DNA of 60,922 bases, from IMG/VR virus record IMGVR_UViG_3300031521_000065, positions 1 through 60,922 of that record, one strand, 5' to 3'. The DNA is from a virus. The notes beneath the pieces are model-generated. The model did no database searches and was not told the origin of the DNA. It worked only from the letters and a program-made list of their open reading frames with translations. Every line of letters begins with the position of its first letter. Position 1 is the stretch's first letter. Shown piece by piece: positions 35,340 through 43,393 of this stretch. The position numbers and the translations under genes were made by a program.

Positions 35340-35369
35340 ATTATACCATACTTTTATTCAAAAAGTCAA
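35340..35369 (-). promoter_or_regulatory. sigma-A promoter for the tRNA array / small RNA
   Basis: -35 TTGACT, 18-nt spacer, -10 TATAAT preceded by TGG (extended -10), on the leftward strand. Predicted start at about 35333. Confidence 0.85.
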
Positions 35370-35402
35370 GAGCAAATTAAAAATAAATTAAATTTATTTA
35401 AA

Positions 35403-36602
35403 CTAATTTAAATAATAAACTTTTTCCAATTCTTTACCATCTTCAGTGAATAAAATAAACTTTGCACCAGCTCTTGATGACTTTCTGCACTTCTTAGAAA
35501 AACTATCAGTTCCAATAATAGATGGAACTCTCATAACTTCTCTGTCGCCCATGTTGCCAATACCAATGGCGAATTCTTCTTTGTGGTGCATATGTGCAAC
35601 CATCATAATATCAATTTCTACTCTATAAAAATTTTCAAAGAATTCAATATCATCTTTAAGTGGTGTTTTACTTCCATGATAAGCAAATATATTTAAACCA
35701 TATAGATTTTTATATATAACTTCAGCATAAGGTTGTATTGTCACGTTAGGATTCTTTTGTTCTCCTTGTAATCTTAATGTGATAAATTCATGAATTACTT
35801 TTGCCGCATTTTCTTCGTCAAATATTGGTTTCTCTGTTAACAACCTTAAGATATCATGATTGCCACCAACTAAATGATATTCAACTGGAATTTGTAATGT
35901 GTTTGCCACTTCGTTAAGCCACGTTGCCATATATGATGCATATTGTAAACACGCATCTATAACACCTGTGCTTAATTTGTTAAGTGAACCAATTCTTAAA
36001 ATACCTTCAATCGCATCTCCTAAATCGAAAACAACAAGTTTATCATATGCGAACTGCTCATTATTCATTTGTGAAAGTAAGTATTCCATTCTTATTTTAT
36101 AAATCTCTGGAGAATATTCATTAACAACTTCATCAAATAAACCTTTAAGCGTAAAAGTAGAACCTAAATGTGCATCAGCAATCGTAAGCAAACCAGTTTT
36201 TTCTGCTGGTTTATGAATTTTATGACATTTAATTTCTAATGGCTCTAATTTATTAATCGCTTCGATACATAATTCTTGAAATAATTCCGTTCTAGCTTCA
36301 TTACGAGCGAGTGCATTATATTCATTGTTAAATACTTGTACCTTTTTCCGTTCTTTCGAAAGTTCAAATTTAATATTTTGCATTTGTTTAACTAATTCTT
36401 CTTGAGAAATTTTATCTTCAAGTAGCTTAGGTAGAATCTCTTTTAAACAATAATACATTTTGCGAACATTATCTTCAGCATAAATTGAATCGCCAAAAAT
36501 TGCTCGCCCATATTCTTCGTATGTAATTAATCCAGCACTCATTGCTTCTGTAAGTCGAGTATAATAGATTAACAAACTTTCGTCTTTACCTTGCTTGTTC
36601 AT
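35403..36602 (-). CDS. calcineurin-like metallophosphoesterase
   Basis: 399 residues. The five metal-site blocks are present: DAH (D143, H145), GDAIEG (D196), GGNHD (N248-D250), YHG (H309) and HMH (H337, H339). An N-terminal 130-residue region with a long charged helix precedes the domain. Phage members are usually Mre11/SbcD-like nucleases or phosphatases acting on DNA; no partner ATPase is adjacent. It overlaps the upstream gene by 4 nt (ATGA). Confidence 0.88.
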   Translation of the reverse strand: MNKQGKDESLLIYYTRLTEAMSAGLITYEEYGRAIFGDSIYAEDNVRKMYYCLKEILPKLLEDKISQEELVKQMQNIKFELSKERKKVQVFNNEYNALARNEARTELFQELCIEAINKLEPLEIKCHKIHKPAEKTGLLTIADAHLGSTFTLKGLFDEVVNEYSPEIYKIRMEYLLSQMNNEQFAYDKLVVFDLGDAIEGILRIGSLNKLSTGVIDACLQYASYMATWLNEVANTLQIPVEYHLVGGNHDILRLLTEKPIFDEENAAKVIHEFITLRLQGEQKNPNVTIQPYAEVIYKNLYGLNIFAYHGSKTPLKDDIEFFENFYRVEIDIMMVAHMHHKEEFAIGIGNMGDREVMRVPSIIGTDSFSKKCRKSSRAGAKFILFTEDGKELEKVYYLN

Positions 36603-36784
36603 TCTGCAATCTCCTCTGTGACCGACATATCAATTTTGATATAACAACCAGCATTTTCTTCTAGTATGCTAAAAAGTTCTACCTCTGTGTCCTCTGTTAT
36701 AACGATTATTTTATCATCTTTAATATCAAGTGAACCAGACAAGCTAATTCCACTAAATCTTATATATTTATCTTTCTTCGCCAT
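36599..36784 (-). CDS. small hypothetical protein
   Basis: 61 residues, beta-rich (IRFSGISLSGSLDIKDDKIIVI), acidic C-terminus. It overlaps the HU-like gene before it by 17 nt and the phosphoesterase gene after it by 4 nt, so it is part of that operon. No family recognised. Confidence 0.55.
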   Translation of the reverse strand: MAKKDKYIRFSGISLSGSLDIKDDKIIVITEDTEVELFSILEENAGCYIKIDMSVTEEIAE

Positions 36785-37247
36785 CTTCTGTATCTCGCCC
36801 CTTCTTCTCTTTTTTAGACTTTATAATTTTATTTAATTCGATATCTGCATTACGTTCTGCATTTTGAGTAAATAAGTGTTCAAGTTCTAAATCCTGTGGT
36901 GTCAATTTTCCTTCTTTTTTACGTTTGTTGTATTCGTGAGATAATCCACGCCCATTAATAGTGTCAAACATTTTGTCTGAAGCCTTAAAAGAAATCTTTT
37001 CTCTCACATCTACCCATCGGTTTAATACATTGCCATTCGGCATCTTAAATTCTTTTTCATAACCGCCAGTATTTTTAGTTTCAAATAATCCAAGATTCTT
37101 TACTCTTACTCTACCATGCAATCTTAGTTCTTCATATACGATATCAAGCAAGGCATCTAAAACCTTCTCTACTGTTTCTGGTGAACGCTTTGACTTCTGT
37201 GCGACCATTCTTAAAAAGTCATAGTGTTTTAAATCAATCCTAGCCAT
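36768..37247 (-). CDS. HU-family DNA-binding protein with C-terminal extension
   Basis: 159 residues. Residues 1-105 follow the HU/IHF pattern: two N-terminal helices (SKRSPETVEKVLDALLDIVY), RVRVKNLGLFETKN, then the arm and a C-terminal helix. Residues 105-159 add a lysine- and glutamate-rich helix not found in plain HU. It probably bends or compacts phage DNA. Its start overlaps the stop of a second HU-like gene. Confidence 0.87.
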   Translation of the reverse strand: MARIDLKHYDFLRMVAQKSKRSPETVEKVLDALLDIVYEELRLHGRVRVKNLGLFETKNTGGYEKEFKMPNGNVLNRWVDVREKISFKASDKMFDTINGRGLSHEYNKRKKEGKLTPQDLELEHLFTQNAERNADIELNKIIKSKKEKKGRDTEDGEER

Positions 37248-37588
37248 TAAAAAATATTATCCTCTGTCTGTTCTTTCATTTTATCACGCAATATTTTTGA
37301 ATAGGTAAATACAGGTTTATTGTAACTCTTAGTTGCTGGTCGCATCCCAATCTCGCCTGTCTTAACATTCATCACACCAACTCTAGGTTGTTTCGCATTA
37401 ATTACACCAACTCTAAATTTACCAACGTGTACTAAGTTAATTGTAACACCTTTCATCAATGATTTTGAAACAACTTTACCATAAGCATCTATAATATCTT
37501 CAATTTGTACCAATGTATACATATCTCCAGTTATAACTTTAACAGCTCTTGCTACATCTGATTTATTTAATAGTATTTTATCTTTCAT
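37247..37588 (-). CDS. HU/IHF-like DNA-binding protein
   Basis: 113 residues from the ATG with AGGAG 8 nt upstream (a GTG at 37597 is less likely). LNKSDVARAVKVITG, then a second helix, then INLVHVGKFRVGV and RPATKSY-type arm residues match an HU-like fold. Together with the next gene it forms a tandem pair that could make a heterodimer, like IHF. First gene of a leftward operon with the phosphoesterase. Confidence 0.8.
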   Translation of the reverse strand: MKDKILLNKSDVARAVKVITGDMYTLVQIEDIIDAYGKVVSKSLMKGVTINLVHVGKFRVGVINAKQPRVGVMNVKTGEIGMRPATKSYNKPVFTYSKILRDKMKEQTEDNIF

Positions 37589-37661
37589 TCCTTTCACTCC
37601 TTTTATTCCTATATATTTTTAACACGTTTTACTTTAAAAGTAATTGTGCATCTTTTAAAAT

Positions 37662-37695
37662 TATGTGGGGATTTTACACATATTATCCCCACATA
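37662..37695 (-). terminator. stem-loop after the RNA polymerase gene
   Basis: 11-bp stem TATGTGGGGAT / ATCCCCACATA with a 12-nt loop, followed on the leftward strand by ATTTT. It separates the RNA polymerase gene from the HU operon. Confidence 0.65.
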
Positions 37696-37753
37696 TAAAG
37701 GTTTTCGCTATATGTCAGCACTACGTCTGTATAGATTATCTATTCCCTCTCCA

Positions 37754-38788
37754 TTACGCCCACGAATTAGGGTCTTTTTGCGTTGAAATTTCAACGTTCT
37801 CAAAGTTGAGTTTGTCAAAAATTGGCATTTTTTGCAAGTTTTCGTACCTTTTTGCATAAATATACATTACATTTTCTACTTCATTATCGTGCCTTACACG
37901 TTTTAATGTACTTATATTTTCACTACTAGATTTTAATAATTCTATTACCTTATCTTTGTGTGCAATAAATAACGAAACTAACATTTTTCTTTGTAGTTTA
38001 GTATCTGACTGGTCTATAACTTTTCTAATTGTATCTATACTAATTTCTATGTTCGATAATTCTTTTATAAAATTTTCTTTTAGTTGAATTGATTCAAAAT
38101 ATTTTTCTTGTTTAGTTAATACATCGTTACTCCAAAGTAAAGCACTTTGATTTCGATATATCTCGCACATTTGGATAATTGATTTAGCGTGTTTATAATT
38201 TGCATTTGATTTAATATAAACATCATTATCAATTAACTCGCTCATAGATAATCTCGGCTCTCTTTTAATTCTATTTCCTTTAACAAATTTTGTGATAATA
38301 ATTTCTAAATAATCCATTGTGGTTTCATAATTACGATACTTTTCAATATCTTTGTTAATCTTTAAAGAGTTATCTGAAGGTAAATGATAAAAAAACATAG
38401 GCTTAGTTTTCGTAAATTTAGAATATTTTTCTCTTAATAATTTTAACTCTTTTTCATTATTTACAGAAAACTCTTTTTTTGCCTTATCAATCTCTAAACA
38501 ACTCATAATAGCAAGTTGGCAAATATCTTTATAAACCTTATGATAATCTGAATTATTCTTTTTCATCTCCCATAAGTGTGAATTTAATATTTGTGATAAA
38601 TTTACAATCTCACCAATTTTATTTACACTTGTCTTTTGGTCTAAATCATATCTGTGCCAAGAATTGTTTTGTCTGGATATTTTTTTAGATTCAACCATAT
38701 TAGTAGGAACTAAAAAGTGATTGTTATATTGTTTTGCTTTATGAACTAATATTTCATTATTTGTAATTAATACTGTGTCGCTATCAAA
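37754..38788 (-). CDS. YonO/RdRP-type RNA polymerase, 3' exon (344 residues)
   Basis: Second exon of the intron-split RNA polymerase gene. It begins with F523-D524-S525-D526, the second half of the catalytic GSDFDSD loop, continues TVLITNNEILVHKAKQ, and then has about 315 mostly helical residues to the stop. There is no ribosome site at its apparent internal ATG (38698), and the reading frame is open upstream of that ATG to the splice site, which shows that it is not an independent gene. Joined to the exon at 39262-40827 it completes an 866-residue protein. Confidence 0.88.
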   Translation of the reverse strand, partial: FDSDTVLITNNEILVHKAKQYNNHFLVPTNMVESKKISRQNNSWHRYDLDQKTSVNKIGEIVNLSQILNSHLWEMKKNNSDYHKVYKDICQLAIMSCLEIDKAKKEFSVNNEKELKLLREKYSKFTKTKPMFFYHLPSDNSLKINKDIEKYRNYETTMDYLEIIITKFVKGNRIKREPRLSMSELIDNDVYIKSNANYKHAKSIIQMCEIYRNQSALLWSNDVLTKQEKYFESIQLKENFIKELSNIEISIDTIRKVIDQSDTKLQRKMLVSLFIAHKDKVIELLKSSSENISTLKRVRHDNEVENVMYIYAKRYENLQKMPIFDKLNFENVEISTQKDPNSWA

Positions 38789-39261
38789 CCTTAATACCCT
38801 CGGTTTCCCGATATTTATTAGGGGAGTAGACTATCTCTTCATCCATATTTAATATGGAGTTCGGCACTTCCAATAAATGAATTTCGCATTTACTGTATGG
38901 ACTTCATTCACCCAGTGGGTCAGTATGTCCTAGTCGTTACACCTTTTATTATATTGCTATAATAACTTGGCACGATATTATCATGTTAATTTGATTTTAA
39001 ATAAAACTAAATCTTAATCCAAGATATTTTCTGTGGTCTTTAATACTAAGCACTATCCCACCACTAACGGCATTGATAATATCCTTCATATCCAATAATA
39101 TCTTTCCACATATTTTTCTCCTTTCATAATATTTTTTTTATTTAAAATCAAATTATTTTAGACTTTCATCGTTAGCAACAATTTACATTGTCACACCTCG
39201 CATTTACGAGTTCACCGAATTTTTCTTATATGTTACCATATAGGGTGACTATTGTTAGTTA
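38789..39261 (-). mobile_element. group I self-splicing intron in the RNA polymerase gene
   Basis: 473 nt. 5' splice: exon end GUGAU pairs with intron GUCAC, placing the required U-G pair at the cleavage site (P1). 3' splice: intron ends in G (TTAAGG|TTTGAT). Conserved elements are recognisable: Q-like TGCTAACGATGAAAG, R-like GTGTAACGACTAGGACATAC (about 38924-38943) and S-like GAAGAGATAGTC (about 38829-38841), with GACTA/TAGTC forming P7. An 18-bp perfect inverted repeat (38988-39005, 39137-39154) forms a peripheral stem whose loop carries a decayed endonuclease ORF. Splicing restores the frame NGSD|FDSD. Confidence 0.9.
39010..39111 (-). pseudogene. remnant of an HNH (NUMOD4-type) intron endonuclease
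   Basis: An ATG at 39111 with GGAG upstream encodes MWKDIIGYEGYYQ, the standard NUMOD4 opening, then stops after 15 residues. A shifted frame continues NAVSGGIVLSIKDHRKYLG, matching the usual VSNLGRVRSL-type continuation, and then ends. So a frameshift and a large deletion destroyed the gene. A complete relative is encoded at 58181-58714. Confidence 0.75.
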
Positions 39262-40827
39262 ATCACTTCCGTTTAATCTTTGTAAAACATTGTTGTCAAT
39301 TGTGTTAATACATATAATCTGCCGACTTAAATTAAAATATTGTTCATATAAACCTTTACGCACATTTTTAGTTACCCATAAATTTCCCATGGTGATATGT
39401 GGGCTTCTTACGGCAAGTATTTCTTCATCTGGTTCAAACCTATAAGATATAACTTCATCGCCATGTAATATACTCTCTCCATCGAATTTTCCAATACTAG
39501 CAAGCAACATCTCATATCCATTGCCCATAAGCGTTGAATAATTGCCATCAATTAAAACTCTACCTCTACGCAACTGCTCTATATAACTATTTATTAACTC
39601 TTTGCGGAATTCATAAAACATATTTGTATTCTGTATTTTGTCATTAATATTAAGCATAGTATATACAAACTCGTTGGTAGTAGATATATCATTAATATCT
39701 AAATCACGCTCTATGTTCATCTTAAGTTGAAATCTCAATACCGATAAGTCCGTTTTTAATAACCTAACATAATTTAAACTATCTTGCAAAAATTCTTCGG
39801 TTTCTCCATAAGATAATTCTAACGTGTTTAACAACTGATAATGTGTTTGTACCATATCTCCGTTAAAAAAATGAGGTGGTTTATCAAATTTAACTATTCC
39901 AAATGTTGGGTCTAAATTTTCAATCCATTTTTCAAATGAACTATATTTTAAATATTTAATACTACTTGGAGTGGTTATAATTTTAATATCATGTATATCT
40001 GTTGCGATAGTAGAACCATTAAGTTGACTAATTTCAGTAATATTATTATCTTCAAAGAACTGCTGGATATTTGTATGAAAACAACACGATTTAAAAAATC
40101 TATTTCTCAACAATAACATACCTTTATTTCTAAACTTATGTCCAAATAAACTTGTGTCCATTAAACTTTGACCATCCCAAATGCTATTAGAAATCTCTAA
40201 TTCTTCTTCTTGGGTATATAATCTATGTTTATCGTTTACTCTTGTCGCCATAACTTTATCTGTAAATATAGATTCATAATCGTCAATAAGTAAAATATTT
40301 TCTGGCAATATTTGTAATGTTGATATAATACTAGACATAGGTAAAGATAAATATGCTTCTACGCTTGCTAAATCTAAATTTTCATCTGGTCTGTAATATA
40401 GTCCGTTATAAGACCACTTCATCATTGGCGAATATAATCCTTCTAAAATAAAAAGACACTTTCCAACTCTACTACTACCGCTTGAACGCTTGTATCTAAC
40501 ATAACGATTGCCATTACATACAAAACCATCTCGATATAATTTTTCTCTCAATGTATTTGTATCTTCTAATACTTCTAGCGTGCCATCTTCTTTTTTATTA
40601 AATAAATTATACTTAAAGGATATAGATATAACTGCATCGCTATAAAATTTATCATTGTTCACAAATGTAAACCTATTATTGCGATAAACCTTTTTATAAA
40701 TCTCTGCCATCTTTATGGATTCAAGAGAATAATCGAAAGATGCTTTATATCTTGTAAATGATTTTGTTTCAATACCTTCAGCCACATCTTTAGCTTCCAG
40801 TTGCATAATATTAATGTTTTTATTCAT
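39262..40827 (-). CDS. YonO/RdRP-type RNA polymerase, 5' exon (522 residues)
   Basis: First exon. Near its end the RdRP-superfamily signature appears in order: EILAVRSPHITMGNL (R474-S-P, compare the family RxPxxxPGD block), a linker, then VLQRLNGSD at 514-522, which meets FDSD of the second exon to give GSDFDSD, the counterpart of the catalytic GSDLDGD loop of eukaryotic RdRP, QDE-1 and YonO. These two-barrel, single-chain enzymes make RNA; SP-beta YonO is a DNA-dependent RNA polymerase of about 900 residues, close to the 866 here. The ATG has AAGGGG and AAGGA upstream, and a sigma-A promoter lies at 40857-40885. Confidence 0.85.
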
Positions 40828-40856
40828 TCCTTGCCCCTTTCATAAGTCTATATCTT

Positions 40857-40885
40857 ATTATACCACATATTCGTTGAAAAAGCAA
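40857..40885 (-). promoter_or_regulatory. sigma-A promoter of the RNA polymerase gene
   Basis: -35 TTGCTT, 17-nt spacer, -10 TATAAT with the extended TGTGG context, leftward. It is 30 nt before the RNA polymerase start codon, implying that the host polymerase transcribes the phage polymerase gene. Confidence 0.82.
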
Positions 40886-41164
40886 CAGCAAAATAAAAAT
40901 AAATACAGGTATTTTTATATGTTACAAAAATTATACTCCAAAGCAAATACATAATATATAATAATATGAAGTAATATAATATATATACTAATATAATAAT
41001 ACTAATATAATAATATAATATACTATATATAGTAATATAATAATATATAAATTAATATACTATACTATATATAGACTAATATAAATAAATTATATTATAT
41101 AATAGGCTTTTGCTTTGAAGTATAAAAATTCGATGCCATATTTATTTCTATTTTGCTATTGTTT
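40881..41164. repeat. inverted, AT-rich divergent control region (candidate replication origin)
   Basis: An almost pure A/T core (about 40945-41105) built of ATAATATA-type steps is flanked by a long imperfect inverted repeat: TTATACTCCAAAGCAAA on the left faces TTATACTTCAAAGCAAA on the right, and AGCAAAATAAAAATAAAT faces AGCAAAATAGAAATAAAT further out. Each arm runs into a sigma-A promoter pointing away from the core. No ORF lies inside. Confidence 0.7.
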
Positions 41165-41187
41165 TATTTGCTAAAGTATGATATAAT
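41159..41187 (+). promoter_or_regulatory. rightward sigma-A promoter
   Basis: -35 TTGTTT, 17-nt spacer, -10 TATAAT. Mirror-image partner of the leftward promoter at 40857-40885. Confidence 0.7.
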
Positions 41188-41191
41188 AAAC

Positions 41192-41216
41192 TCACATAAA
41201 GAAAATACTTATGTGA
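41192..41216 (+). promoter_or_regulatory. 8-bp palindrome at the transcription start (operator or RNA hairpin)
   Basis: TCACATAA-(9 nt)-TTATGTGA begins at the expected start point of the promoter at 41159-41187. It could be a repressor operator or a 5' hairpin in the mRNA. Confidence 0.5.
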
Positions 41217-41243
41217 ACGTTGTGTGAATTTTTCTTGTAGATG

Positions 41244-41272
41244 TTGACTTTTGTAAAGATATATGATACAAT
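41244..41272 (+). promoter_or_regulatory. second rightward sigma-A promoter
   Basis: -35 TTGACT, 17-nt spacer, -10 TACAAT with a preceding TATGA, 32 nt before the start codon of the membrane protein gene at 41304. Confidence 0.8.
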
Positions 41273-41303
41273 AAGATATAACTTTGCGAAGGGAGCAAGA
41301 AAA

Positions 41304-41963
41304 ATGAAAAGAAGAAGTATAACGCTAATCGTATTATTTTTAATACTCACTGGTGCGAGTTTTATCACTATAAAAAGTGTAATAAAACCATTAGTCACTG
41401 AAAACGACCAACTTAAAGTAACAAACTCACAACTTATGACAGAAAATAAACATCTTGTTATAGATAACAAAAATTTGGTCGCAGACAACAAAACGTTATT
41501 TCAAAAAAATTATCAGTTAAAACTTAGTTTAAATGAATTTAGAAAACAAAAAGAACTTAAAAAAGAAAGTAAAAAAATATCTCAAATGTCGTGGATGCCA
41601 TACAATATATTTTCACATTCATCTAAACAATATGCCTTACAACTTAAAGCATATACCGACATAAATGGATTGCGTAAAGTTGGAAATTATTATTGTGTAG
41701 CGTTGGGGTCGTATTATACTGACACAATTGGTGAAAAATTTATTATGACCATGAGCACTGGAAAACGCATTAAACTTATTATAGCAGACCAGAAATCTGA
41801 TAAACATACGAATTCAACTGGTAGATATACTAAGTCTGATGGTAGCGAAATAGAATTTATTGTAGATTCTCATAGATTAAATAAAAAAGTATCTATAATG
41901 GGAAATGTCGCCATGTTAAAAACATTTCGTGGAGATATCATAAGTATTGTAAAAGAAAAATAA
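41304..41963 (+). CDS. membrane-anchored coiled-coil protein with conserved extracellular domain
   Basis: 219 residues; start at the ATG with AGGGAG 8 nt upstream (an earlier in-frame ATG overlaps the promoter). A positively charged start (MKRR) and one hydrophobic helix at about 5-27 form a membrane anchor or signal; residues 30-90 are an Asn/Lys-rich coiled coil; about 110-219 is a globular domain with YYCVALGSYY, the pattern D-x-x-x-D-KHTNSTGRYT and EFIVDSHRL. The domain type occurs in Bacillota cell-envelope proteins, function unknown. Could act in superinfection exclusion or envelope remodelling; this is inference. Confidence 0.7.
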   Translation: MKRRSITLIVLFLILTGASFITIKSVIKPLVTENDQLKVTNSQLMTENKHLVIDNKNLVADNKTLFQKNYQLKLSLNEFRKQKELKKESKKISQMSWMPYNIFSHSSKQYALQLKAYTDINGLRKVGNYYCVALGSYYTDTIGEKFIMTMSTGKRIKLIIADQKSDKHTNSTGRYTKSDGSEIEFIVDSHRLNKKVSIMGNVAMLKTFRGDIISIVKEK

Positions 41964-41981
41964 AAAACTTTTGATTTCCTA

Positions 41982-42010
41982 TTGACTTTTATCACAATAT
42001 GTGGTATAAT
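41982..42010 (+). promoter_or_regulatory. sigma-A promoter for the nucleotide-metabolism operon
   Basis: -35 TTGACT, 17-nt spacer, -10 TATAAT in the extended TGTGG context. Confidence 0.9.
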
Positions 42011-42072
42011 AAGATATAAGATGGAAATGCGGGGGTGGCATATGTTATCCCGCTCTGGCAAAGGAGTTAATG

Positions 42073-42252
42073 ATGCACACAATGACAGACAATATTGAAT
42101 TAAGAGAGATTAAAAATCTCCCAGACAGCGTGTTCACTGCACAATGTAGTGGACTGTATGATATCTATACGGAATACAAGGTAGACGAAATTTGTTCGTT
42201 CACTTTATTCACAGAATGGATTAAAGAGCAAAAAGAAGGAATGACAAAATGA
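42073..42252 (+). CDS. small hypothetical protein
   Basis: 59 residues from the second of two adjacent ATGs, which has AAGGAG 6 nt away. Acidic; no recognised family. First gene of the operon; its stop overlaps the kinase start (ATGA). Confidence 0.6.
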   Translation: MHTMTDNIELREIKNLPDSVFTAQCSGLYDIYTEYKVDEICSFTLFTEWIKEQKEGMTK

Positions 42253-42794
42253 AACGAGCACTAATATTATTATGTGGAAAATCTGGTTGCGGTAAAACGA
42301 GCGTAGCCAACGAATTGGTTAAGCGTGGCTTAACACAGGTTTCCTCATACACAACAAGAGATAAGCGTAGCGATGATGAAAATGGACATACTTTTGTAAG
42401 TGTTGAAGATTTTCCTTTTAATGATTTGGTTGCATATACATTTTTTAATAACCAACATTATGGTGCTACACAACAGCAATGTGACGAAGCAGATATTTAT
42501 GTAGTAGATAAACAGGGAATTATTGAATTAAAAGAAAAATATAAATCAACTCGTAAAGTAATTACCGTAATGCTATACACTTCTGAAGAAGAATTAGTTG
42601 AACGTATGCTAAAGCGTGGAGATAGCGATGAAGTTATTCATTCAAGAATTATTAATGATATTAAAGAATTTGCTAATATCCATTTACTTGCAGATTACAC
42701 TACAGAAAATATTGAGTTAAAAGATACATCAGATTATATTTATGATATCTGGGTTGACAATTCTTTTGATTTAAAGAGAGAAGGTAAGGCGTGA
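42249..42794 (+). CDS. guanylate-kinase-like nucleoside monophosphate kinase
   Basis: 181 residues. P-loop GKSGCGKTS at 10-18, then SYTTRDKR at 33-40, the Ser/Tyr/Arg substrate-binding block of guanylate kinases, GHTFVSVEDF, and a LID-like region ERMLKRGDSD. It would phosphorylate GMP or dGMP for phage DNA synthesis. It is coupled to the next gene by a 4-nt overlap. Confidence 0.85.
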   Translation: MKRALILLCGKSGCGKTSVANELVKRGLTQVSSYTTRDKRSDDENGHTFVSVEDFPFNDLVAYTFFNNQHYGATQQQCDEADIYVVDKQGIIELKEKYKSTRKVITVMLYTSEEELVERMLKRGDSDEVIHSRIINDIKEFANIHLLADYTTENIELKDTSDYIYDIWVDNSFDLKREGKA

Positions 42795-43393
42795 AATTAT
42801 TTTTAGATTTTGACGAAGTTCTGGCAGACAGTATTGAAGCAGTATTATATATATTGAATAAAAGATATAACAAAAATGTAAAATTTGATGAAGTTAAAGT
42901 ATGGAATTTTACAGATGTTTTTCCAGAAATTGATGGAGAGATTATCTCTCAAATCTTTGATGCAGAAGAATTTTGGGATGTAGTACAACTTAAAGAAGGT
43001 GCGTCTGATTTTATTCAATATGCATTAGATAATCCATTTATTAATGATATTACTATTGTTAGCGTAGGTAGAAAAAATAATCTTATTAATAAAGAGAATT
43101 TTGTAAAATCAATTTGGGGAGATAAACTTAATTTTATTGGAGTATTTAACCATCACTGCGTTACAGATAAATCATGTGTTGATATGTCTGGCGGTATGTT
43201 TGTAGATGATAATGAAAAGAATTTGTTTAGCAGTAATGCAGAGTTTAAACTATTATTTAAAAACGTAGCTGATGCTGAATGGAACTCTCAATGGAAAGGC
43301 GACTTTGTAAAAGACTTTAAGGATTTACAATTTTATGTAAGTTTAATGAGTTTTGTATATGTCGATAGGTATAAAAATGCAGAGCTTAAATAA
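42791..43393 (+). CDS. HAD-family 5'(3')-deoxyribonucleotidase-like protein
   Basis: 200 residues with a GTG start overlapping the previous stop. HAD motif I is FLDFDEVLADS (nucleophile D6, acid/base D8); the late FVDDNEKN is motif IV. The layout fits NT5C-type nucleotidases, which trim nucleotide pools; it may dephosphorylate host nucleotides or prevent accumulation of unwanted dNMPs. Neighbours are a nucleotide kinase and ThyX. Confidence 0.8.
   Translation: MKLFLDFDEVLADSIEAVLYILNKRYNKNVKFDEVKVWNFTDVFPEIDGEIISQIFDAEEFWDVVQLKEGASDFIQYALDNPFINDITIVSVGRKNNLINKENFVKSIWGDKLNFIGVFNHHCVTDKSCVDMSGGMFVDDNEKNLFSSNAEFKLLFKNVADAEWNSQWKGDFVKDFKDLQFYVSLMSFVYVDRYKNAELK

Noticed and set aside
38699-38788. 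38698 ATG as start of an independent 314-residue gene
   Set aside because: No ribosome site; the frame is open upstream to the intron border and restores the catalytic loop.
38789-39261. Intein or frameshift instead of an intron
   Set aside because: The insert has stop codons in all useful frames and shows group I RNA pairings with a correct P1 splice helix.
40945-41105. CRISPR-like or tandem repeat array in the A/T core
   Set aside because: The units are irregular ATAATATA steps without spacers; this is low-complexity DNA. No CRISPR array was seen anywhere in the window.
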